The position numbers and the translations under genes are program-made. Source: Monoraphidium neglectum (lineage: Eukaryota > Chlorophyta > Chlorophyceae > Sphaeropleales > Selenastraceae). Taken from it: 15,937 bases of DNA. Shown piece by piece: positions 9,015 to 15,937 of this stretch. The stretch is taken from the NCBI RefSeq assembly GCF_000611645.1, contig NW_014012428.1, positions 1 to 15,937 of the forward strand, given 5' to 3'. Under the pieces are notes generated by a model that saw only the letters and a program-made list of their open reading frames with translations, had not been told where the DNA came from and did not search any database. Position 1 is the first letter of the stretch; each line of letters starts with the position of its first letter.

Positions 9015-9276
9015 ACTTGAAAGTGTTTGCCCTCCGGCCATTACTCGCTTCGTAGCCGTCTGCAAGTCGAGCAGGTGCGCAGTAAGGGCGCTAACATGCT
9101 TTCACAAGCATCATTCGTGGGCTAGGGTGTGATTTTCTGGAGTCTGGGCCTGTCACACCTTGTCCAAGTCACTACGGCATTGGCCGGGCGATGCAGGCAG
9201 GATCGCCGTCCCAGGATGCTCCAGACACTAATGTGCAACTCTCAATACCTCTGCGGTTGCTACGCCGTGCGCAGAT

Positions 9277-10833
9277 ATGGTTGCTGAGGTGCCGGCTAAT
9301 GTGCGGCGGCCCGCCGCTCCCCTCAACGGTTGGGAAGCTGCAAAGCCAGCATGGGCCACTGCAGGGTGGGACCCCCGCGCCGCAGCGGTGGCCGTCAACG
9401 CGACACCCTCTGCAACCAAATCGGGCTGCGGCCGCGACGCTTGTGTCACGGCCGTCACTGCTGGGACGGAAGCCCACCAGGCCCTGGCGGGGCCGTCGCC
9501 CGCCGGCTGCGCTGCGCGCCTGGGCGCTGGCTCCCCGCCCACGCACAGCTCGCTCACGGAGCACTTCAAGCCCCGGTCGCCCGGCACCGGAACCGGTGTG
9601 TTCATCCCTTTGGCCGGCAGCTCACCAAGCGCAAAGGCCCGCCGCAACAAGGCCGCCCGCGCCGCCGCCGCTGCGGCTGCCGCGGCGACGCGCGCAATGG
9701 CGGCGGCGCCGCAGGAGACCCAGGGAAGCAGGGGCGGTGCCGCAGCGGCAGAGCGCCCCCTGCGAGGCCCGCACCCGGCCTCTGCCTCGTGCGACGTCCC
9801 GGGTCAGGCGCCTGCTGCGCTTGGCTGCGGGCTGGGCGCGGCGCTGGCATCAGCCCACAGCGGCAGGGGTCTGACACAGACACTATTCAGCGACAAACTG
9901 CCGCGCGTGGTCGAGCAAACGGGATCGGGCTCGTTCATTGGCCAGGCGCCGCCGCTGTGCACGATGTACCGCATAGTGGCGCCGCAGCACACGCAGCAGA
10001 TGCAGCAGGTGCAGCAGATGCAGCAGATGCAGCAGGTGCAGCAGGTGCAGCAGGTGCAGCGGGTGCAGCAGGTGCAGCAGCCGTTTCTGCAGCAGGCTCA
10101 GCCCGGCCGCGCCGCCGCCGCTGCGGCCGCGCAGGCCGCTCTGACCGCAGCCGCCGCCGCCCTGAGCGCCGCGCAGCAAGCTGCGCAAGGCGGCGCCGGC
10201 GCAGCGCGGTCAGGTGAGGCGGGCGCGCGCGTCGCAGCAGCCGCGGAGCTGCTGCAGCAGGCGCAGCTGCTGCAGCAGCAGGCGTCCGCCCAGCACGCCG
10301 CGGACTGGCAGCGCTGGAGCGCGCAGGGGGCTGACACCTCACCTTTTTTGCAGCAGCAACAGACCTGGGGGCAGCCGCAAGCACAGTACAGCTGCTCAAG
10401 CTCCCTGGACGCTACCATGGGCGAGCCCCTGTGCTCTCTAGGGTCTGGCACTTTGTGCCTCTCGGGAAGCGGGGCGCTCTCATGCCTCGACAGCCTCCCC
10501 TCCCTGTCTGCGCCCATGCCCGACGCACTCTGCAGCATAGATCAAGTCCACGATCACCATCGCGCTCATTTCAGCAGCCAGCTCCACGCCAGCGGCACTC
10601 GCTCGCGGCCTCAGCCGCTGCTGGACCAGCCACTGCTTGGGCTCGGCTCGTTCAGCCTTTGGCCTGCAGGCGGCGATAGCGCGGAGCAGGCGCGCGCACA
10701 TGCCCCCCAGCAGGAGCACGAGGCGCGCCAGCACGCGCAGCGCAGCGGCGTTGGTGGCTGCGATTTGGGTCAGTTTGTGGACCTTGAGGGGGCCCAGATC
10801 ACCTCTCTGCTGTTTGCTGCCCACCTCCAATGA
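9277..10833 (+). CDS. Glutamine/alanine-rich low-complexity protein, 518 aa, function unknown
   Basis: Uninterrupted ORF with an ATG in good context (GAT-ATG-G, G at -3 and +4). An in-frame TAA lies at 9229-9231, so no longer N-terminus is available without splicing. GC-rich third positions support real coding. Seen in order: an Ala/Pro-rich N-terminus with WEAAKPAWATAGW; the segment GTGTGVFIP (about 103-111) followed by basic KARRNKAARA (about 120-129) and a poly-Ala run; (QQM/QQV)9 at 240-268; Ala/Gln-rich helical stretches; LLQQAQLLQQQ; a Ser/Leu/Cys/Gly segment (about 384-420); and a C-terminus ending FVDLEGAQITSLLFAAHLQ. No enzyme domain, signal peptide or membrane segment is seen. The composition suits a nuclear regulator or scaffold; the GTGVFIP-basic block is the likeliest conserved motif. 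No family is assigned. Confidence 0.75.
   Translation: MVAEVPANVRRPAAPLNGWEAAKPAWATAGWDPRAAAVAVNATPSATKSGCGRDACVTAVTAGTEAHQALAGPSPAGCAARLGAGSPPTHSSLTEHFKPRSPGTGTGVFIPLAGSSPSAKARRNKAARAAAAAAAAATRAMAAAPQETQGSRGGAAAAERPLRGPHPASASCDVPGQAPAALGCGLGAALASAHSGRGLTQTLFSDKLPRVVEQTGSGSFIGQAPPLCTMYRIVAPQHTQQMQQVQQMQQMQQVQQVQQVQRVQQVQQPFLQQAQPGRAAAAAAAQAALTAAAAALSAAQQAAQGGAGAARSGEAGARVAAAAELLQQAQLLQQQASAQHAADWQRWSAQGADTSPFLQQQQTWGQPQAQYSCSSSLDATMGEPLCSLGSGTLCLSGSGALSCLDSLPSLSAPMPDALCSIDQVHDHHRAHFSSQLHASGTRSRPQPLLDQPLLGLGSFSLWPAGGDSAEQARAHAPQQEHEARQHAQRSGVGGCDLGQFVDLEGAQITSLLFAAHLQ
9994..10080 (+). repeat. In-frame tandem (CAG CAG RTG)n array encoding (QQM/V)n
   Basis: Nine 9-nt units of CAGCAGATG or CAGCAGGTG, one with CGG replacing the second CAG, plus a final CAGCAG. 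The protein reads QQ followed by Met or Val in every unit, placing a hydrophobic residue every third position. This is a minisatellite prone to copy-number change. Confidence 0.95.
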
Positions 10834-13005
10834 GTGAAAACACACATGAAAACAACCCCACGTGCACGCAAGCCACCCGTTGGGCCAAGCCGAGGCAAAT
10901 CCCACAGCCATCGTCCATACCCCGCCAGTCAACGCCCATGAGGCAGTGCACGCGCACCCACCTGCTCACCGCGCTGCCCTTTCGACCCACGCTTTGTGTA
11001 GCCGAGTCGCCCTGGTTTGGCAGGTGGCTCAACCCCAGTGGCATCCACACCCTTTCCTTCTCTACACACTTTGCGCAAAGTATAAACTTGCTCACGCATG
11101 GGTGTTTGCATGCCCTTGATAAGCACCCAGCCTCGCCGTTCCCATTTGCATAGCACCGCGTCACAAGCGCACGCACTGCTGTCACCCACCAACGCACGCC
11201 GAAACCCACTTGTTGCCAAAACCCACAACGCAGCGCCCGCGCTGCAGCAACACATACACACTGCACATCCTCAACACAGGATTTCCAGGGATAGCGGGGG
11301 TTGCTTGGCTGGTGGTCGCCGGCAATGAGCATTGCGTGCCTAGCGACGTTGCGCCACCCGTTGCAGCGGCGGCACCGCGAGCCTCTGGCACGCACTGACC
11401 GCATGCTGGGGGCGGATGGTGTTGAATCCGGAACCGTCAGATGATGCGCTTTTAATCCTTGCCCCCCTTCCTCGTTTTCCGTGCAACCCTGCACCTGCAC
11501 GGGCGACTTGACGGCGCGCACGTACGCCGCCGCATTACAACGGGCCAACGCATGGCCGACGTCAACACTGAATTTGCACCACATGGGCATTTGCAGTGCC
11601 GAGCTGGGGCATGCCCATTGTCAGTCGCATACATTTGAGAGTCTGCAACCTCATATCAGAGCGGCAAACTTGGCCCGCATGTGGTCTTTGAAAACACGCG
11701 CTGAGAGCGATGGCCAATAGAGCCTCATCCGTGCGGCAGCTGCTGGCTGCGCAAGGGTGCGGCGGGCGGATACGTGGCTGGAAGCGCTTGGCAGGCGCAC
11801 GTTTGCAGCCAGCCTGTGGATTGATTTGGCCCAAACCTTGATCGTGGTGTTTGCGGCCGACATTTTAACGTGCGGATTGCTCTTGAGTTGGTTGCTAATT
11901 TGACAGGACGGCGGGGCCGCTGGTCTGCGGGTCCCCAGACGCACTATGCACCTTCTACGACACGTCACCTTTTGAAACAGTTGCGGTGCGCGTTGCCCTC
12001 GCTGCCCATGCACCAATCGCGACCCGTGCCTGCCTCGCCCGATGCGCGAGTGGCCTGACCTCGCTCCTCGCGCGTAAGCCGCGGCGGCCGGCACGTCGCA
12101 CAACCTCCGAACAATGCAAACGGCGCCGCGTCCGGCCTCATGGGGGGGCCGGCGGTCACCTGCCCACTGGCCAAGCCGTGGCCGCACCTCGCTCAAAATT
12201 GTGTGCGCCCAGCTGCCCAAGCACCTGTGAACTTCTGCGAAAGCATCCCCCCTTGATCCGTTGATATGACGCGCACGGCGTGTGCGCCTGATCGAGAGGC
12301 AGGGGCTGAGCCTTGACACCACCATTTCCGACCGCCCACTGGGTGGCGCCCCTTCAAACGCTACGCGGCGACGCTGCCATGTTCCTGCCGTTTTGCGGGT
12401 GTGAAGTGGGATCCCTGGCACGCGCGCGCAGCAAGTGCAGCCTGCTTCCTTTCCTCGGGCCGCGATCACCTGCCCCCCGCCCCTCACTTTGGAACAACAC
12501 ACTGCGCGCGTTTACACCTGCATGTTCTGCCGCACGGCAAAAACGCGGCCGCGGCACCCCAACACAGTGCTGCATTCGCGCCGGCGCGGCGCCTGCTTCC
12601 CACAGGCGCAGCGCCTGCGGCGTCGCCTGCCGCTTCAAAGGCAGAGCTGATGTTGCGGTCCCTGCTTCCTCTTCAGCAGGGTCCTTGTCTCTGCGGCATG
12701 GCACTGAACACATGATTTGCATTCAGTGCGCCGGAGTGCCCGCCCACCTGCGCATCCCCATCCGTTGCATGCTCTATGGCTGGGGCCGCTGCGCGCCGGG
12801 GGCGGCCTGAGACGTGCCCGCGTGCACCCTGCCCCACCCGCACCCCCCCACCCCTCTCCAACCCCCTGCTGCCCAGCGCTGCAGGGCGGGCCGCCTCCCC
12901 CCTTCGCGCTGCCCCATCACAGTTCTGACAGCGCCAACCCGTTGATGAGTCTCACGCTGCGTCGTTTTGCCCCGCGTCTTGTGTGCGGCGTCCCGCACCT
13001 CCCTG

Positions 13006-13060
13006 TATAAGTGCCCAGAGCCAAGGCGTCCGAGCTGCGCGGCGCCTGCCACTGGTGTAA
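13006..13060 (+). promoter_or_regulatory. TATA-like TATAAG and TGTAA poly(A)-like signal
   Basis: TATAAG at 13006-13011 is followed 45 bases later by TGTAA at 13056-13060. The first resembles a core promoter element, the second the chlorophyte polyadenylation signal. They may mark the end of the upstream transcript, the start of another, or neither. Confidence 0.25.
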
Positions 13061-13746
13061 GCCTCAAAGCTTTCTAATCGAAGCTATTTATGATACGTGG
13101 GGCGGGCAGGCGTTGTTCAGCCGCAGTGAAACCGGCGCGCTGCGTTTCTGCGCACACACGGAACTGCTTTGAGGACGCAGCGCCGCAGTGACCATCAGAG
13201 ACTGAGTGCTGGACCCTGCGCGCCCCCCATGTGTCTGGATGATCCGGATGACAGCCTTATGTTTCCACAATTTCAGCCGTACGTTCCTGCTACTGGACGT
13301 TGGAGGTGGGATACGAGCCCTTTTCAAGGGGTCCCCTCTCATCGAGATTCACAGCGACTGTGGTGGGCGCTTGCGACGGGGAAGCGGCTCCGCGGTCGGT
13401 TGGAAAACACTTTGGGTGGCCAACGCTTGCTCCGACCCAGCCTGCGACAACGCCATTTGAATGAGAACGTCCTCATTTTGCGCCTATTCCACAGAGGTTC
13501 TCACCGCCCACCCCACCCGGGGTGACCTGGCGTGCCCTTATCGGGTGGCCTCGGGCACCCGCGGCAGCATGCTATGTTTGAGTGTTTTGTGATACAGTAG
13601 CGGTATTCCTGCAAAAGCCGCTGCGCATCTCACACAGTGTGGCTCGTGGGCCTGCGACTGCAGCGCATCAACGCTCGCGAAGGGCGGGTTTTTGAGTCTT
13701 TTTAGAATCATGTATTCTGCCTTGTTTGCGGGTCGACGCTAAGCCG

Positions 13747-13822
13747 GAGCTTCGGACGGAGCTTCAGTCGAACAGAGCTTCCGCGTCGCCTTCCTGAGAG
13801 GCTTCAGCTCGTCGAAAGCCTC
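13747..13822. repeat. Three GAGCTTC repeats and a GAGGCTT/AAGCCTC hairpin
   Basis: GAGCTTC occurs at 13747, 13759 and 13775. Then GAGGCTT (13798-13804) and AAGCCTC (13816-13822) form a 7-bp inverted repeat with an 11-nt loop. The cluster lies about 370-450 bp upstream of the next start codon and just before an AT-rich TATAA (13836-13840), so promoter elements are possible. Confidence 0.4.
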
Positions 13823-13835
13823 GTAGAGTAATTGT

Positions 13836-13861
13836 TATAACACTCAGGTGCGATGGCCTGA
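13836..13861 (+). promoter_or_regulatory. TATA-like TTATAA with adjacent minimal ATG-GCC-TGA
   Basis: TATAA at 13836-13840 lies in the AT-rich GTAATTGTTATAACAC. It is followed at 13853-13861 by ATG GCC TGA in good initiation context (G at -3 and +4). If transcription started upstream of 13853 this would be a two-codon upstream ORF; if 13836 is the TATA box, the start would fall after it. Which applies is unknown. Confidence 0.25.
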
Positions 13862-14194
13862 CCTACGGAGTAGTTTCTCCTCCAGACTGGCAAGCCGGGG
13901 CGGTCGAGACCCTCGCTCGCGGGGTGGCCGCCGGGGTTGTTGGTGTCACGATATCTCAATGTTTGGTGGCTTCAAGTGCTGCTCCGCCGTTGGCACTCGT
14001 GTACGTCGCTCGGCGCCCAGCGGGCGCTCCGATGTGCGTGTCAAGTTGCGGCCAGGCAACCCACCCCCTACCCCCACCCCTCCATCACAGCCGTCAGCAT
14101 TGTGCCATGCCGGCTGCCTGCCGTTGACAGCCAGCTCCTGGTGGTGTGAGCAGCGGCTGGGCTGTCGAGTCAGCGGTACGCGCTCTCCCATTCA

Positions 14195-15171
14195 ATGGAC
14201 GGGCTGTTGACAGGGAGCGGCGGCGCCGCCTACTTTGACGGCTCGCCCCCGCGCCAGGCGCCCCCCAGTACAGCGAGCGACCAGCGGCCGCCACCCGACC
14301 AGGCGCCCCCCGCCGGCGCGCCGCCACCGGCGCGTGCGCGCCCGGCGCGGCAGCGGGCGGCGCGGGTCCGCAAGCGTGTGAGCGGGGAGGGCAGCGAGAG
14401 TGATGCGTCCTACAAGCAGTCATCTCAGTCAGGTTGGGAGTCTGCTTCAGGCTCCGAAGGGTACCTACCCAAGAAGCGCAAGGTGAGGCCGCCCCCACTG
14501 GTCTTCGGCGCAGCGGTCGCGCGGGCTCGAGGCACACGCGCGCCCCGGCCGCGGCGCTGATGTTGAGCCCAACAGGCGCGGCTTTCCTGGTGGGGGCCAC
14601 GCAGACCCAATGCATGTTTCTCCGCATTTTGCGGTACACACGCACGCGCCTGCTGCCCTCGTGCTCGTGCTTCGCAGGCGGCGCCTAGGGTAAGGGTCCG
14701 GGGACCGCGGAAGCGAGCGGCTGCGCCCCCCAAGGCCGCTTCCAACCGACAACAGCACCAGCAGCAGCTGATGCAGTTGCAGCAGCAGCAACGGCCGCCG
14801 CCTCAGCATCCACCAATGACGTTGCAGCAGCAGCAGGAGCAGCGGCAGCACCACCTGCTGTTGCAGCAACAGATGCATCAGCAGCAACAGCAGCAGCTGC
14901 GGCAACTGCAGCAACAGCAGCAGCTAGCCAGTGGCCGCACAGGCGAGCTTGCCAACCAGGCTCCCTGGCTGGCTGGCAGTGCGGCAAGCTGGGACATGGC
15001 AGCACAACAGCAGCAGCAACAGCAGCAACAGCAGCAACAGCAGCAACAGCACATGGGTGGGCTCATACATGACCGCCCCTGGGGCAGTTTTGACGGGGAT
15101 TGGCCTGCAGACATGGGCCGTGCCAGGCTCGGGGCAGCGGAGGGAGGGAGCCTGGGTGGCTTGGCATTCAG

Positions 15172-15227
<56 letters not shown>

Positions 15228-15364
15228 TTGGTATGGACGGCGGTGGTGGCGATGAGCTTGGTGGACCCATGCGGTCCGCTTCGCTCGATTGGCGAAGCCA
15301 GCAGCAGGGTGTTCTGATCATGCAGCAGCAGCAGCAGCTGTTCCAGCAACAGCAGGCACAGCTG

Positions 15365-15449
<85 letters not shown>

Positions 15450-15937
15450 CCTGGCACCACCAGCAGCAGGACTGGCTGCAGCAGCACTCACATCCCCAGG
15501 CCCCCACGGCCGACCGCTCGAGCTTGTGGGGAGGCGCCCCCACGGGCGCCGCCCCGCTGCAGCTGCAGCCGCCGGCCGGGCCGCAACCCCAGCCCCCCGC
15601 GTTTGCGGCGCCTGGCACGGGCAGCCTCGGGCGCGCAAGCAGCCTCGGGCCCGCCGGCAGCCTGGGTGGGCCGGCGGGGTCTGGGGACGGCGGTCTGCCC
15701 GGACTGCCGGATGTGAGCAGCATGCCGACCCCTTACCTCGCGACGCTGCTCGAACGCGTCACGACGCGCCTACGCACCGGCGGCGGCGGCCGCGGCGGCG
15801 CGCTAGTCAGGATGCACCAGCTAATCTCGAAGGAGCTGGACGGGCGGCGCGGCGCGCACGGCGGCGCAGGGCCGGGCGCGGGACCTGCGCGCGGCGCCGG
15901 CCCCGAACTGGCGCGGCAGACGAGCGGTGGCGGCGGC
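14195..15937 (+). CDS. Glutamine-rich nuclear protein with strong NLS (3' end off window)
   Basis: Two exons: 14195-14482 (96 codons) and 14678-15937 (420 codons, open to the edge). The intron starts AAG|GTGAGG and ends TTCGCAG, phase 0. An in-frame TGA at 14147-14149 limits the N-terminus; the ATG context is only fair (T at -3, G at +4), so an upstream exon is possible. The protein has a Pro/Ala/Arg-rich start, a Ser/Glu acidic patch (SGEGSESDASYKQSSQSGWE), then PKKRK joined to AAPRVRVRGPRKRAAAPPK, a strong bipartite-like nuclear signal. Q-rich sequence follows, with Q15 (about 206-220), Q18 (262-279) and Q27 (327-353), interspersed with Trp and Asp (SWDMA, WGSFDGDW, LDWRS, DWLQQ). A GSLGRASSLGPAGSLGG repeat precedes a helical segment at 447-485 (PYLATLLERVTTRL...RMHQLISKELDG). 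It is probably a transcriptional cofactor; no named family is recognised. Confidence 0.75.
14483..14677 (+). other. Intron of the Q-rich nuclear protein gene (195 nt, frame-neutral)
   Basis: GTGAGG donor and TTCGCAG acceptor. The length is divisible by three, so both exons share a frame, but an in-frame TGA at 14558-14560 ends a retained-intron reading after 121 residues. The retained form would keep the basic cluster yet lack all polyQ sequence. Confidence 0.75.
15005..15049 (+). repeat. Q15 tract, mixed CAG/CAA
   Basis: Fifteen Gln codons with a regular CAG-CAG-CAA pattern after the start. CAA interruptions usually stabilise such tracts against expansion. Confidence 0.95.
15173..15226 (+). 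repeat. Pure (CAG)18, encoding Q18
   Basis: Eighteen uninterrupted CAG codons, in frame with exon 2 of the Q-rich protein. Confidence 0.95.
15368..15448 (+). repeat. (CAG)23-CAA-(CAG)3, encoding Q27
   Basis: Twenty-three pure CAG codons, one CAA, then three CAG, in frame. It is the longest trinucleotide tract in the window and the likeliest to vary in length or be mis-assembled. Confidence 0.93.

Larger units (their letters stand above)
7533..9276. other. Intergenic spacer between divergent genes; short inverted repeats
   Basis: No credible coding region. The sequence is clearly less GC-rich than the flanking exons and contains stops in every frame. The small ORFs here (e.g. 8203-8475 plus, 8076-8273 minus) need GTG starts and show no conserved composition. 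The region must hold the promoters and 5' UTRs of the kinase gene (minus) and the Q-rich ORF (plus); no clear TATA box was found for either. The right half contains several hairpin-forming repeats, listed separately. No tRNA B-box or snRNA signature was recognised. Confidence 0.7.
10834..14194. other. Long gene-poor interval (3' flank of Q-rich ORF; upstream region of next gene)
   Basis: No convincing gene in about 3.4 kb. ORFs of up to 283 codons exist on both strands, but their products are rich in Arg, Cys, His and Trp with no domain, and the longest (12502-11651 minus) starts at GTG. The 5' part is probably 3' UTR and flank of the preceding ORF. The only plus-strand TGTAA, the usual green algal poly(A) signal, that I found is at 13056-13060. 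TATA-like strings occur at 11081, 13006 and 13836. A 5' exon of the downstream gene could be hidden here; 13206-13520 has overlapping open frames but no clear splice support. Confidence 0.55.

Noticed and set aside
10799..11590. 263-codon ATG-initiated ORF on the minus strand
   Set aside because: It overlaps the 3' end of the Q-rich ORF. Its product is Cys/Arg/Trp-rich without domains, and its third positions do not show the strong GC bias of the accepted exons. Probably chance.
11651..12502. 283-codon open frame on the minus strand
   Set aside because: Needs a GTG start, has no motif and lies in sequence of mixed composition. No splice-supported partner exon found.
13600..13720. Possible Pol III gene ending at the T-rich run near 13688-13704
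   Set aside because: No A-box or B-box (GGTTCGAANCC-like) and no cloverleaf could be found upstream of the T runs.
13848..14210. 120-codon open frame just upstream of the Q-rich nuclear protein gene
   Set aside because: It begins at GTG, overlaps the better-supported start in another frame and ends with no link to it. The product has no domain.
15005..15448. CRISPR-like repeat array
   Set aside because: The units are trinucleotides in an open coding frame with no spacers, and the window is eukaryotic.
14878..15723. Minus-strand frames encoding poly-Leu, poly-Cys and poly-Ala
   Set aside because: These are complements of the CAG tracts (CTG, TGC and GCT readings), not genes.

Overview
This is a GC-rich eukaryotic nuclear window. 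It most resembles a chlorophyte green alga of the Chlamydomonadales/Sphaeropleales kind. The reasons are GC-rich third codon positions, many short GT-AG introns, intronic CA/TG and GCATG repeats, long CAG-encoded glutamine tracts, and a TKL-type kinase style common in these algae. The lineage is an inference; no rRNA, tRNA or organellar marker is present. Nothing looks bacterial: there are no operons and no ribosome binding sites.

Layout. (1) Positions 1-7496, minus strand: one intron-rich gene, assembled here from at least 16 exons whose phases all agree. It encodes a predicted N-myristoylated (MGCGSS start) protein with two GAF-like domains, a low-complexity linker, and a TKL/Raf-like kinase domain. 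It runs off the left edge in a proline/alanine-rich tail after the kinase domain. (2) About 7.5-9.28 kb: a less GC-rich intergenic stretch upstream of both flanking genes, with several short inverted repeats. (3) 9277-10833, plus strand: a single-exon ORF for a glutamine/alanine-rich, mostly disordered protein with a (QQM/QQV)n array. (4) 10834-14194: about 3.4 kb with no convincing gene, holding the 3' flank of the preceding ORF and possible promoter elements of the next one. (5) 14195 to the right edge, plus strand: a two-exon (partial) glutamine-rich protein with a strong nuclear localisation signal assembled across its intron. It has three long polyQ tracts and a short helical segment near the edge.

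The kinase is best read as a membrane-tethered, ligand- or redox-sensing signalling kinase: acylated N-terminus, then tandem GAF, then a non-RD kinase. The two Q-rich proteins look like nuclear regulators or low-complexity scaffold proteins. Nothing in the sequence shows that the three genes act together. The divergent arrangement of the kinase gene and the first Q-rich ORF around a 1.8 kb spacer would permit a shared promoter region.
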